NCBI GenBank assembly: GCA_003342895.1
Contig: PTFA01000318.1
Span: 667,495-731,494, forward strand
Length of the DNA stretch: 64,000 nucleotides
Direction: 5' to 3'
Source of the DNA: Casuarius casuarius
Lineage: Eukaryota > Chordata > Aves > Casuariiformes > Casuariidae
Shown here: positions 11,601 through 25,400 of the stretch, piece after piece
How the letters are laid out: each line of letters opens with the position of its first letter
How positions within the stretch are numbered: the first letter of the stretch is position 1
Program-made: the position numbers and the translations under genes
Notes under the pieces: generated by a model
Seen by the model: the letters and a program-made list of their open reading frames with translations, nothing else
Told to the model about the DNA's origin: nothing
Database searches by the model: none

Positions 11601-14600
11601 CTCTGAGTTCACAAGCCTTAGAGGTATAGAACAATGAGTGGCTCCTAGATGGTCATGAGACGCTAGGGCATCTGCGTCACTTTCTTATTCCCTGTAAGTA
11701 CTTCCCTTTTTCTGAGAAGTGCTGAGGTATTGCACCAAATCCAAAAGCAGAACAGTGTGGCCATCTCAGCACTGCCACTTCCCTGCAGTCCTTTATTTTG
11801 ACTCTCTCTGCATGCTGCTCAACATTGCTGCTGCATTTACAGTAGAGAAGCTGTGTCAGCTATGACCTCAGTGCATCTACGCCATTGCCCGTTGGTAGTC
11901 TAGAGTCAAAAGGTTGCAACTCGAGATACCCAGAGATGTTTGCATAACAGGTGTGCTACAACTAATAACTTCCTGCTTTCTTATTGCTTAGGCCAAGATG
12001 TAACTGAATAAGCTGAGAAACTGAGACAGCTAAGTACTGCTGATTTGCAATTGATTTGTCCAGAGACTCTTCCACTCCAAAACACGATGAGAATACCTTC
12101 CTGAGTATTTCCCAGGTATGTACCTATCCCAACAGGTTACAGGTATTTCAGGTGGACAATATGTTTTGGGTGGTTTTGCATGTCACCTGTGCATTTCCCT
12201 AAAATCTGTATTAGTCAGTCTTTCATTATCTACATACAGAAGTGAGTAATAGCATGTTTGCTTTCTGAAAAAGTTTAAACTGGAAATACATTCCATTTCA
12301 TCCCAAATTTAAATGTTAATTCAAAGAGTAAACGTGATTTCCTCCTAAGAGATTGATGAGATGAAAGCAACTTAAAGTTAACAATGGGACTTCTCATGCA
12401 GAAGTTATTTCCCAGATGCTTTAAGCTTCAGTGTTTTATTTTCCTCCCCAGAAACAATGGCTGATACATAAAGAAATTACTGTTTCAGTCAAGCTATAGA
12501 AAACTTGCAGTTCCTCTCTTTATTAAAATACAAAGCTTATCTGTCAAAATCACCACGTTCTTCAAATTTCCAATCATCCATTTCTGAAATTTTCTACAAA
12601 TGGAAGATTATCACCTCAGAATTCCAAACTTCGTGCCAGAATTTCACTTTTTGATTTCAGCTCTATCCACCTGCATGATTTTTCACCAGCAGGAAACCTT
12701 CAGTGGAGACATCAAAGACCTAGAGTCTCCCACTAACCAGCCCAAGGTGGACATGGGTTCTGCATCCCATGAGCAAGAGTGGTCTTGGAGGCCCCTTCAG
12801 CAGTGTTCCCCATTCAGGTGCAGGCAACTGCTATTCTTACATCAAGGACAGCTGCTTAGACTGAAGGACACCTGCCGTTTTTAGATGGTCCGCTATTTTT
12901 CAATCCTACCATTAGTGTCAGAATTAAATGATTGCATATTTTTATTGAACTTTTTTCCTTCTGTCTGCCTTATCTTCTTATTCATTCTTTTTTTCATCAT
13001 AAAAAGTTCTCTATTTTCATCTCGGTTAAAAATATCAGAAATATAAGCTTACATTCAAATATATTTCCTCTGCAACGCAGCCGTTCATGAAGTAGTTTCA
13101 CCTGAAGTGAACTGAAGGAGGAGACTAAGGGACGAGTCTCAGAATCCCACCTGTCACTGCAGAGGAATCACTGAAGCTCATATTTTAGGAGGGCAAAACA
13201 GCTTCACTGAACACCACACTTCCAGTGATCCCCTCGCAAGAAAAGGATTGTTGGAAAGCATGCCACTTCCTTTCTCTCTTCCTCATTTTCAAACAGTTTA
13301 CTTAAAAATGCTCTCTTATCATTTGAGCAATGATTAGTCATGACCGTTGGAAGAAAGAGAAGTGCAATTATTGAAACTCATTTAGATTGCTCAAATTATC
13401 GTACTAGATACGTGGAGGACATGGTGCAGGCCAGACTCTCCCATATGGTCAGTTCCTGACTGCTTGGCCTGTGGGGCTGATGTACACATACAAGTCATCT
13501 CTCCGAGAGGAACTGTGTGTTCCACCCCAAGAAAGTTTATGGTCCAAATCTTGAATTAGAGGATTCTCAAGAACACTAAGAGCAGTCAGATATGCAGTAA
13601 GCCCTGCAACTGTGGTACAAACTGTTTGGCAGTTTGCAAGAGAAAGAAAGTAGATTCCTGTAGTGCTCATATGATCAAAGATTCATGGGGAAAAAAGGAA
13701 ATCAATTACTTGTTCTGCAGAAAAGATAAGCTCAGCAAAGGAATGATGGAACCATCCCCTCTACCAAGGTCTACTGAGGAAAGATATACCAGATAATATT
13801 CTAATTAAGGGATTCACTACCTGAGGAGTTCATCTACCAATCCAAACATCTATGTATGCTTTTAAAGTTCCTTTCACTGCAGCAAGAACTGTCTTTTCCC
13901 ATGGCAAAATCTTTCCAGACTGACATCCCAGCAGTTTCACATTTCCTACTGACCAGCCTGATAATCAGCAGCCTGTTTATAATGTGGCAGTATCCCCTTC
14001 ATGTCTTCAGTTTCACATTTTTTCACAGTAACTTGTTGAGGACAGATAGCAAGGCATATCCCCCAGCATTACACAAAATATTCANTATAGAAATGTTTGG
14101 AGTAAGCAGTCGCCTAATAACATCTTAGGTACATACAATTTATTTCATTCTGTAGAACAGTTCTTGGAAACAAGCTGAGAAGTTCATCTGCCCTTCATTG
14201 ATGACATTACTGTGAGACTTACGTACTTTATTGATAACCTACGTAATGGATAAGACTGCTAAAGAGATATAAAGGATGACATGGACTCTTCCCCACCCGA
14301 ATTTCTGAAAGAAGGCTTATCTGCCAGCTTTAAATACTCACCAGAATAGAAGCAGCAGCATCCTTTAACCAGAACCCTGTACATGATCAGCTATGCTTTT
14401 TCTGAGCTTTCTTGTGTTGTGCCATATGCTCTCAGAGGAAATAAGGCAGCTCCAGGATCTTGTTGGGCAAAAGTACCATGAGATACAGCCTTGGTAATAG
14501 CCATCCATTCCTCTTTCATACAAGCAGATATACCTGCTTCTCCTACTTGAGACTCCTACCATCTGCAGCCATCTACACAACCGTACAAATAGGATTTGTT

Positions 14601-17600
14601 CCTTCTGCATTAGGAATCACTGACAGGCCATCATATTTACATAAACACAAAGTAAAGCATCTCACAGTACCATGTCAGGCTGAAAACTGCAGAACCTTAG
14701 CAGCAGCCTGACAAGTGGATCCGATGTCCCTACTTTGAGGACAGGAACCTCTGTCACAGGGATCCGATAGATAGCTGAACAAGCCCAGTCGGCCAGTTTT
14801 GATTCACTATACAAAGTCTGTCAAGACACCTGGTCCCCTTAAGCAGATAGGAAGCAGACACTGATGTATCCTGGATGATCTCTGCCTCCAGAACATTTAT
14901 TCTAAAACAATTAATCTTGCTTTATGAGCAAGGCTTGCTTAATTTGTTTAATCCACAGACATCTTGCTTCCATACAGAACAAGCATCCAAATATGTACTT
15001 CCCTTCTTGCAATAAGCACGTTCTGGGACTGTTCCATCCTTAACGCTTCCTAACACTGGGACCAGATTCCTATCCATACCTCCCGTGCCAATGGCTTTTA
15101 TAACAGATATCAGTCCACTGCAGATTGGACTAAGATTACTGAATCCATTTGACAGAGGTCACTGAGTAGGCAGCAAGGTCTTTTATATTAGTATTGATTT
15201 TTTCTATCGTCTGCCAAGGATAAGAGATAAAAAGCTAAGCTTTTTCTTTTTTTTCTCCCCAATCTATTGCATTATCTCTGCAGGAACCACTTCTACCATG
15301 CACTTTACTAGTAATTGCTTGCAAATACTGCAGAAACAGTACCTGAGAACTCTGGCTCACAAAAAAAAAATTACATAATCTACAAAGAGCTCTAAATGAG
15401 CATGAGGATTTCCTCAACACATGCATCTTTACAGCATCAGCTGCCTCATGCTGTAGGGACTTGCAAAACCAACATCAAAATTGGTATAAATGGAGAATGA
15501 AGGGGAACATCCGTGTGGAAGCACCAAGAGGAATGGCCAAAGAACTGTAAGAACAGCATGTACCGATGACATCAAGATCCCAGCACACCTTCGCATGGCT
15601 TCTCAGACACTCAGATCAGGAGACAAAAGGCATCAAGTAAATCCCAATAACTCACAAAGGTGGGACAGGATGGAAGGACTAATCACTGCCAGGCCCTAAA
15701 GTGTACAAAAAGGCACATTCAAAATCAGCTTGTGATTGCCAAACTAAGAAGACAGAAACATGATGAAGACCTGATAGCCAGTGCCCTNTGTCGTCCATGT
15801 CGTTGGAAGAAATCCTGAACAGACCACCTAGACACGCTCGCTGTAGCGCCTGAATGCTGGACAGACCTCTTAGACACATGCACCTTAGCGTTTGTGAGTG
15901 TGTGGGTATGAGAGTGTGAATGAGTGAAATCAGTTGGTTTTAAAATAAAATCACCTTCCCCTCCTGTAAGATCTTGCGCTGAACTTTCGTACTTTGCTGC
16001 ATAATGTTGTGACTCTTTACTGTAACTCCACAGTAAGGTAAGCANTGGAGTAAAAAAACAGTGAGTGATCATCTGGCACTCCTCAGCCAGAGAAGTGGCA
16101 CCATGGTCAATTAAGGCCTCTCACCAGAGCACTCCACGGGTCAGCTCAACTCGCTGCAGCTATTTGGTATAAACTTTCCCTATGGAAGAACTTTTATAAA
16201 ACGTATATACTTAAAAGTCATATTTTATAAACTTCAGCCTTTCTAGAGTTTTCATGTGCAATTTAATAGAATAACACAATAGAAAATAACTGATTTAATA
16301 GAAGATATTGTGCAATATAATAAAAGAGATCCCTGAGGTAAAATTCTACCGGCTGTTTTAAGAAATTTGTTAGAAAGCATCACTTCCTCTTACAGTTTGC
16401 AGTTTTAAATTTCTCTACACCTGTCTGCTCTCTTCACTGTTCAGTGCTTTCAGGTTTTCAAGAACTCTTCCATTCAGAAAGGTCTATTCCTCTCCTTACT
16501 CAGGAAGTTGTCAGAAATTATTTTTTCTCCACAAAGTCTGATGAAAACATGTCAGATTATGTACCAAAGAGTTTGCCTAACTATAAGGAATCACCTCTAA
16601 TAATTTATTTTTAATCCATTTAAAAGTCTTTAATGGATCTGTACAGATATGAATACATATGTGTCACAGGTTAAGGTTAAATCATAATGAAACTGAGGGA
16701 TATAATGGCTGTCCTACATTAGTAATAATTTTATGATCAAGTAAAATCCTTTCTAGAAAAAAAAAAGGCAACAAAAGAGAAGCACATTTCACCATTCAAA
16801 ACAAAGGCATATGAAAAACATATGTGAGCAAAGGGATGTCACTGAGGCATATAAGCCAGACTGCGTATTATCCATTCCCAGCAGCTCCATCTAAACTGCC
16901 AGTTCTAAGAAGACTTCTCAATTCTTGGAGCTGTGCAAATGACCCAGCTGCACCTAACTCTGCCAGAGGACATAGATGTTCATCATCCCTGTCCCCCTGC
17001 CAACACACACACATCCTGCTCTCCATGGGAAGAAATCTGGAAACACAGGGAACAGAATCAGACAGCCTGACAAAAACGTCTCTCTCCCATATGCTAGAGA
17101 AAACCTGTTGGAGATGCCAGTGAAGCAGGACATAGACAAATAAGGATATCCAGCCAAGAAAAGCATGGGCAGTATGGTCCTCAGAAAACACCAGGGACAC
17201 TCTGGGCTAATTGCTGTCTGGAAAGAAAAGTTTTTGCTACTTGCATCCAGGTGAAAATAACTCCATGGGATCTTTGTAACTAACAACAGTTTCATCAAAG
17301 CAATACTTGACTTCATCATGACTTTCTCCTGTTTCCTGAATTTACCCCAAACCCTGAATTAGGCTTGTCACTTGGCTCAAAAACTGGCGACACTATTTTC
17401 AGGTCCCAATAGGTTAACTACAGGTTCTGCAGTGAACGAAGAAGGGAGACTGGTCTTTTTGGTGGACATACAGATAAGAACTTGCTCATTTGGCCCAGGA
17501 AACCAGAATCGTGAGCACGTGGACTCAGTGTCAGNGAGTGTGGACAACTGGGCACCTAAACACTGGCACATTATGAAAACACTCGCACATTATGAAAATC

Positions 17601-20230
17601 CTGCTTTTAGATCTGACCCTTAGAAATCCCTCAGATTTGGCTCATCTATTTGATACAGAAACCTGAAAACAGTTTTATAAGTAGTCATATAAGTTTAGAA
17701 TTTCAGAAGGAAGGTATTTTAAATGACAGAAAAATGTAATGTTGTTTTGTTCTTCCAAGGTCTTATGGGGTGAAAGGGTTATATAAGTTACACATACCTT
17801 TCAGTATATGATGGCTCCCTCAAGGGTTTGCTAAAAATCAAAAAAGATAAAAGGAAACATTCTGACATAACTGGAATATTTGAGGTCATTAAAGATCTCG
17901 CTAATGCACTGACCTATGCTTTGTATCCAGAGGAGAAAAGATGAGCCAAAGCCATTTTTTTAGTATTCTACAACACAGTAGTAAGCTTCTAGCCCCTGTC
18001 AAATATCATTGGCACCTAATTTGTATCTACTGAGATAGGAACATCTAAAACGTGTTCACTGAGTTAGGTAGAAAATGGCATTAGCTGCAGTTAAAGCTCT
18101 TCTTCTGAAATGTCATAAACCATTTAGGATTTACTTTAATGAGGGATTGACAGATATGTTTTTTTGTATCTATTCATAATTTTTTTAAGGAGCACTCACA
18201 GTTTTCCAAATCTCAGCTGGTCATAAACAACAATATAGCTGAACTTTTCCTAGCAAGCCAGAGTTCACTGGAAGCTGACAGTATCTTAGAGATTTAGATT
18301 CTGGGAAATACATCTGCTTCCTGCAGGCTAGACAGGTGCCTCACGATCTACCCAGTATGCAGTAAGAGAAATTGTGAAGATGCTCTGTCTAAGAAGTTAA
18401 AGTTTCTGGGCCTTTCCTCCAACAAGAACACACTCAGCAGCGAAGCAGACTAGCTGGTCTTGCCTCAGAGGCAAATCCAACTGGAGTTCAACGGTCCCAT
18501 TCCCAGGTTCAGTGTGAGAAATGGTAATACCTCCAGATTATATAGCACTGGAGGTGTAATTATGTAGGTAACAGGATAATTACAATCTCATAATGTTTTG
18601 TAATCCAAACACAGAGCACAAGAATATAGAAATGGTGACAAAGTATCTTCAGAAAGAAAAGCTGGAAGACAGGCCTCAAAGAACTATTTTGTGGTTTAGA
18701 ATAAGATCCAAGCATTAAAACTGCAAAAAGCAGTTGTTTTAGGCCAGTACAATACTCTTGTGACTCAGTAAGAGACTTGGCAATATTTTGTTTGAGTTGC
18801 ACAATGGGACTACGCAGGCCACTCCACCATGCCACTGTCCTGGCTTCATGGACAATAACCATGAGAACCAGTTCAAAATTCATTTTTGCATGAAGACTTT
18901 CTGGACTGCTGGACATTCGTGGGGGAAAGGGAGTGCATATACAAAACAGGAGTGGGTAAAGCACACAGCCAGGCAGGCAAGCACACAATAATCTGGCAAA
19001 CAGAAGAGCCCAGTGCAAATTGAAGTAGTACAGCAGAAAAAAAACACTAAGAGAGGGCTTCTGGCAGCGGCTAGACAAAAGGGATTTAAAGCTGGGAAAC
19101 TACCCCTGGCTTCTTGGTTCCTCAAGAAAGGAATGTTTTATAAAAAAATACATGGGGTTACATGAAAAATACCTCATTCCATCACCAGTTCTTTTCCTCT
19201 GACTGAAAAAGCACTTTGAACCCCCAAATTTTGACTAATTACCAATAACAAGAAAAGATGANGCTGGTATGAGAGATAGGATCCAGTTTTCAGTGAGCTG
19301 CACTGTCAGCTAGTATTCCTGCGGAGTAAGATAAAATAAGTAAAGGAATTGGTTGCAAATGGATGGGGGGAGAAAATGGAAAAAATGAATTAAAACAAAA
19401 TCAAGAGAAAGTGGGACTTTATGAAATCTAAGAGATGGAGAAGGTTCAAAATAAGCTATGATGTTCTCAAACAAAGGCTGGATGTTTTCCAAAGAAAACT
19501 GAAAAATATCTGTGGTCAGAAGTGAATTCTTTCTTCTTTTTTTTTTTTGGTTTAGCAAACATAAAGCATTTGTTCAAAGAGCAAAGGCTATCTGCAGACT
19601 TGCCAGTCTAAAGAGGTGTAGAAATTAAGGAGGAGATGGAAGAATTGATCTTCCCCTCAAAATTCTGGAGGACAGTAAACTTTTGTTTAGTCTAGATACC
19701 ACCAGATCAAAGTTGCTGCAGAGATGTGAAGAGTTCATGAACACAAAAGGTCAGAGACACCACAGTGGAAGCCCAACTCTAGGATGCAGAACTGGGTTAT
19801 TTCACTAAGACCAACAGGTTTCGATTCTCTATAGATGATCAAAAAAAAAATCAAAAAAGATAAAAAACCTACAGAGGTCCTGAAATGAGAGGCTACCTGC
19901 ACCTAAAAACGAATTTTCTTTTCTCTATATGTAATACCTCCTTGGCTATGCTTAGTCAGTCAACATGAGTGATTGAGATGTACCAAAGATAGAACTCCTA
20001 GAAGTAAAGCTAGGCAGCTCTGCTGGGGTATGGCAGCAGATTTTGCTCCCAGAAAAGATATCATGTCATTCAGAGCTGTCACAAAGCCAGTCTGAGCAGC
20101 CCAAAGGAATGCCAAAGCTACCAGGGCACCAAGAAGCATCTGAAGATGAAAACCAGTGGTGAGCACACTCTGGTACGTCCAGTATCGGATTCCCTCAGGA
20201 ATGTCCCCACTAATGGACAAATTTGGGGAT
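8690..20230. other. Long stretch without recognised genes
   Basis: AT-rich, with stop-rich frames. The longest open stretches are a 172-codon minus-strand frame at 18560-19078, two overlapping minus-strand frames at 16868-17319 opposite a + frame at 16824-17123, and a 115-codon minus frame at 15725-16072. None shows a domain I recognise or plausible splice context. Parts of 16.8-20.2 kb may belong to the retroelement that follows, but this is not supported at residue level. Confidence 0.45.
9831..9854. repeat. (ACACA)n short tandem repeat
   Basis: A run of ACACA units, about five copies, ending in ACAAAAC. Confidence 0.8.
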
Positions 20231-22130
20231 ACTATACTAGACTCTGAAAGGGAAAAATGAAGTCAGTGAAAGAAGGCAATGATGCTCCAAAAATTGTGGA
20301 ATCTGCTACAGAAGCAGGGTCTTCAATCTTTGCACTGAAAGATGCCAAAGTCATCACTGGAGGAAAAAAAAAGCTGACTGCTATGCCTTGTAAGTACAGG
20401 TCCACATAAAATATTTGATGAAAAAGGGAATCCTAATCAGGGTCAGAAGATCACTGAGTGATTAGAAATGTTGACGCATTAGCTCTGTAAAAATAAAGGA
20501 AGTTCCCAATAATGCAACAGTTGCCTGTGTTAAGGCTGGCATTATGAAAAAAATGGCCATCAAAAAATGTTACAAAATGTGAGGTTGAGCAGCACAAGCC
20601 AATACCAAAAGTGGAAAAGAAGGCAAGAAGATGGCAAGAAGCAGCCAAAAATGAAAAAAGAAAAAATCTCCCACCTCAGGAAACATGGAGATCCAAAACT
20701 GAAGGGACAAAGCAGCAAGGCTTGAAGATCATTCCCACAGTCTAGTTTANATCTCAGCAGCTAAACAAGAACTACAGGAATTTGGTCATCGATTGTGTAC
20801 TAAAGTCTGAAATTTGCACAGTTATCCAACCACCAGTACAAGGACATGAGTCACTAGACCAGGTATGCTACAAATGTTAGCTAACGGGACACCCTGGCCT
20901 AATAATCTGATTCTTATCCACCACCTCAGGTGAGAGATGTTGTGACAGTTTCAGTCTGGCTTCCCACTATGCTCTAACAGTAGATAGCGACAAACAGAAA
21001 CAGATCTAAGGTTAAAAGAAAAAGTGTTTTCACAACAGAAAAAAGCTGGTGGCAATTCGTAAAGGCATCTGGCTTGTGCAAGGTATCTGCTACATTTGAG
21101 AAGCTCACTAAAAGAGAAGAAAGTAGAATACTTTTATGTGCTGCTTTCTTAGATCCCACTAATGCTCTAGTGCATGCTGATGCTTTTGAACTTGAGCTGA
21201 TGCACAGGCAAATAGTTGGGGAGAAACTTGCAGCTCCTAGCTTGAAACTGAACCCAAAGAAACATAAGCCATTCCAAAGAAAGGTAATTTACCTCCAAAG
21301 AACAATCAGTGAGAAGGCAATTTCCATTACCAGAAGAAAAATTGAAGCTATACAGGATTGGCCATGGCCTCTGCATGAGATGCAGAGATGCAGCTTGGTA
21401 GGTTTCTCATCCTGTTACACAAGATGTGTTTTAGGCTTGCTTTTATTGCAAAACTATTACACTGGCTGGTTGAAAAAGGGANGTACTTCAGTGGTCAACA
21501 GTGTGTTTACTCAGCATTTTTACAGACTAAAAGAGCCTGTGACTGCTCCTGCCTTGACTTGCCCTTATTTCCAAATTTCTTTCACATCAAATGTAGATGA
21601 GAATGCCTATGGTTAGGNACAGTACTGATAGAACAACATAAATCCCAAGTCTAAGTTTTCCTCCACAGAATAATTGCACCCAACAGAAGCTTCAAGTTAT
21701 TAAAATTTTCATTACTATTTGTATATTAAAAAAACCTTATGAGGTCGGGATAAATCATGCTTCCCTGCATCAAAATCCTGAAGGACGACCTCCCTAGAAG
21801 TCACAAACTGTAATGCCATGATCTCAGTATTACTCACAAACCCAAGCACAAGCACGATAGTACTGGTATCTTGCCCAAATGCAATGCTATGCTAACAGCT
21901 TCACAAAACGTTCTGGCACTGACCCTCCAAAAACTCATGTTGCTCTGACAGTAGCAGATGCTCTGGGAAAGTAATTATTCCTCACATCTGGAGGCCTAGG
22001 TGGCTAAACAAGTGTCAAGGGTATTTCAGCAAGTTCATGGATTCTAGAAAGTTCATAAAACACATCACTTGTCAGTGCACCTACACTTTGATCAGCCAAC
22101 GTAGCAGCTCAATACACACTGGGGAGAGTG
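20230..22130 (+). mobile_element. Decayed Ty3/gypsy-type LTR retroelement (gag-pol remnant)
   Basis: Remnants follow gag-pol order on the + strand. Near 20866 a broken CCHC zinc knuckle reads C-Y-K-C, a stop, then L-T-G-H-P-G with the last Cys lost. At about 21180-21400 one frame reads L-K-L-N-P-K-K, then F-Q-R-K-V-I-Y-L, I-S-E-K and K-I-E-A-I-Q-D-W-P, the signature of the end of a gypsy reverse transcriptase palm and thumb. Further on are G-F-S-S-C-Y-T-R (RT connection) and, across a frameshift, H-W-L-V-E-K-G and L-K-E-P-V-T-A-P-A-L leading into an RNase H start near 21590. Stops and frameshifts throughout mean it is inactive. No LTRs, protease or confident integrase were identified, so the outer limits are approximate. 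Confidence 0.75.
21150..21620 (+). pseudogene. Reverse transcriptase/RNase H remnant of the gypsy-type element
   Basis: This is the best preserved part of the retroelement. The frame at 21074-21616 keeps the L-K-L-N-P-K-K motif, the W-P motif and the segment ending L-K-E-P-V-T-A-P-A-L, which are typical of Ty3/gypsy pol downstream of the catalytic YxDD region. The catalytic block itself is not visible. A second frame at 21388-21600 carries the segment between the thumb and RNase H, which indicates frameshifts. The expected YLGH-type motif is changed to Y-L-Q-R. Confidence 0.75.
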
Positions 22131-22429
22131 AACCAGCTGCCTTTGCAGAATGGAAACAGAGGAGCTGGGACGAGCCTATGCCAGTCAGTAAGAGCATAAT
22201 CCATGCATCAGGACAGCTTGTGTTTGGACTTTGCTTACCACCATATGACTATGATATCAGCATAAAATGGGTGCAAATGAAATCTGAATACAGCTTATAT
22301 GCTTTCACTTTCTTCCTTCCAAATCAGAAAAAAAATTCAATATATTTGCAAGCAGAACACCAGAGTGAAACCCTCATTTCCACTTCACCATGCCACCTGG
22401 GGTCTGGGAGAAGTTTGTAGATAGCATAC

Positions 22430-25400
22430 TGTACTGGAAATGAAAGGACATGCTTAAAATCAAGCACAATTCACACAGGCTCTATTCTCTTTCATTAAGA
22501 GGGCCTTATATTGCATCTTCTCCATAAGGATCTGAATGGAATTTGAACTCTTATTCAAAAATGACAGTTGACCATGAAGATGTCAGAGCTTCTTCTGAAA
22601 GGCATTTAGTGTCCCAACATAAATAACGAACAGTGAGCAACTTGTCAAGAATTCTGACACTCTGAAAGCTTCATGTTTAATTATCAATACCTGATAAACA
22701 AACACAAAGTAATCCGGCCTGGTTCATGGGTGACTAACAGATACTGCCAGAAGCAGAGCAGTAATCATGCCAATAAAAGCACATTGCCTGACTCACTGAA
22801 TTTCTATTGTCAAAATATCAACTTCTCTCTTTCTGATAACTCCTTCTCCAGAAAGTTCTGACAGGTGTAGTCCCAGTCTCCTTAGGCTCCTCTTGAGAGA
22901 GATACAGTGCGCAACAGTGCACTAACCTCCCGTAGTTAGGGCTTGGATTATAGTTCTCAAGTCTCCTGCGTCTCTCTTCTTCCCCTCTGGGCCTTCTCTG
23001 TGTAACACTTCAACTCTGACAGCAAGAACTTTGATTCCACGAGCAGTAAGTGGTGAGCAGGAGTACTGCTCACCTTGAACGCGGTCTTTACAAAAACAGG
23101 CCCAAGAAAACAGACATTGCAGATGGTTCCTACTGAACACTCTAGCTTCACCCATTCCTGGTTAAGACTAATACCACAAAAAACAATGCTTTTTGCATAC
23201 CCAAATCTTCCACTGAAGCTAGTGTGGGACTAGATTGAGTAAGAAATGCAGGAAGGAGCCAAAAATGTGTTTGCATCTGCTGGCAGGCCAAATCCTACAG
23301 AAAAATGTCCTTGTTGAAAAATTCTTATAATGCTATTCCTACTTGGAGGTAAGGGTGTGAAGAACTGCAAATGTCTTCTAATACTAAAGTAGCTAATGAA
23401 AGAATTAGAATAAGTTAGCAATTGGATCAATAAGGTCTCTGAGAGTGAGCTTTCAGCAAGAAGCATGGAGATACAGTCTGTTTCAAATGATGTGTAGCAT
23501 GAATACAGCCTTCTAGATGGAAAGTGTGTTGAGGGGACAGTGGTCCACTGGAAAATGAGAATTCAAACAAACTGGAAAATGTCTCTAGAATGCACTGATT
23601 TTGTCAAATTCAAACATATATTCAAATGCCAACAGTAAACTGCTTATCTAAATTAAACTACTCTGATCTTACAGCAACACAGCATTTTGAGAAAAGTGAA
23701 ATGATTCTTTTCAGTCAATGTCTTGATCAATTTAATTTTCTGGGAATTTTTACTATTTAGGATAAAACCAAGGTAAAACCACCGAATTCCAGGCAAAGCA
23801 GAAGATACTTTTTTCAGTAGCCTGTTTTCTAAAGACCCCATGAGGCTTATTTCTGCCTGCACTGTGCACTCCCGATACTGGCACTCACTAGCTCTTTTGT
23901 TAAAGAGAGACAATATGGTGTGCTCACATTTGTTAGCATAATTTTTAGTATTCAGTATTCCTGTACCTTTTTTTGTATTGGAGATATTTGAAGTCAAGCA
24001 GATGTTAGGAAATTTTACTTTTGAATCTGAAAACAATTATGAAATAATAGAAAGATAGTATAGTAATGGGTAATCTCAGTGATGATCATATTCATCAAAA
24101 ATGCTATCAGTGTTTTTCCTCCAACAATTTCTTCTCTAAAGTCCTTCCCTTAACTATCCTAAAGGAATTATCTTTTCCTCTTGCTGTTTTGTAAGCTATT
24201 TTACATAATTTATTGAGAATTATGCAAACTTATCAACATCACTTCTTCCTTCCTGTGAACTAAGTAGCTGGCATTATTAGTATGTCAATGATTTTGCAAT
24301 AGACTCCAAATATGCCGAAGAACAAACCTGCATGCAACACTCAAATTATTTTAAGAAACTATTCCCTGAGATGGCCACTTCATTATCTTATAGTGTGTAA
24401 GAGTCAAGTACAGCTTCTTGATTTTCCCTTCATTGCAACACAAGCAATGAAAGTAGCATGGAGGGTCAGCGTGTGTGTGTTGTAAGAGAAGACTTCAAAG
24501 TTTTCGTGAGGATTTCAAAGAGTGTTGCCATTTTCACATGCTCACGTCTCGTGTCACTGCTTTCTCAACTGATGTCATCACTTTAACCAAAAGACCACAA
24601 CGATCCAAAGCAATCCCTCAAACATTGCTCATCTCCACTGAACCTGAAAACTTCGTTGGATTGAAACTAGTTTAACCCAGGTCTGTGGTTTTGTTTTTCA
24701 TTTGAGTGAGAATTTCATTTGCTAAAAGACTCACGTTTGCTTTACCTCAAACTATTTGCAGATTTGGAACTAACTATGTAACAAGGATTTTTTTTAAAAC
24801 AGTTCATTTCCCATTCCAGGGAAATTTTTGCTATCTGGCTTAAGGTATAAGGATAGGAGGAGGACTTTGTTTTTACAGCTTCTTGGCGTGGTCCCCTTGG
24901 GAAGCAAAACTTTATCTTAGGCAACAGTATCCTGAAATGAAACAGGCATTTCAAAATGCATGAGTTGCTCAGCTTGAACTGAAAATGTTGTTTTAAATTT
25001 TCAACAAATTGAAAAAAACCACAATTTTTTCATCAATCATTTGATTGTGCTCCCTGCAGACCCTCCCATGTTCATAGCTAACATTGCAAAACATTCCTGC
25101 CTAGCAAGGATCAGCACAACAGCAGTGTAGGGGCCTCAGTTGCTACNGCTGGCTTTGCGTCCTTTCTCCGATGCTTAGATATCACCATTGGAGCAACTTT
25201 CAGCTTTTACAGGATATGCTGTATCATGTCTCTACAGGCCACTGGCAAAGAACAAGTCCTGCTGTTAGATGTTAGAACCAGATATAGAGGGTTGTGCACC
25301 AGGGTCAAGCTTTATGTGAGCAACAGCAGCCAGCTGCACATTCACTGGAATTAGGTCTGAATTGTAAACCGTGGAATCAAGATCTTTCCAAGCAATCAGA

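Noticed and set aside
18560..19078. 172-codon minus-strand open frame
   Set aside because: No recognised domain, no clear promoter or splice context, and biased hydrophobic composition. It may be part of an old repeat but is not supported as a gene.
22055..22130. T-C-Q-C motif resembling a CXC chemokine exon 2
   Set aside because: The expected G-P-H-C and flanking pattern do not follow at the family spacing, and it lies at the end of the retroelement relic. Probably coincidence or an integrase remnant.
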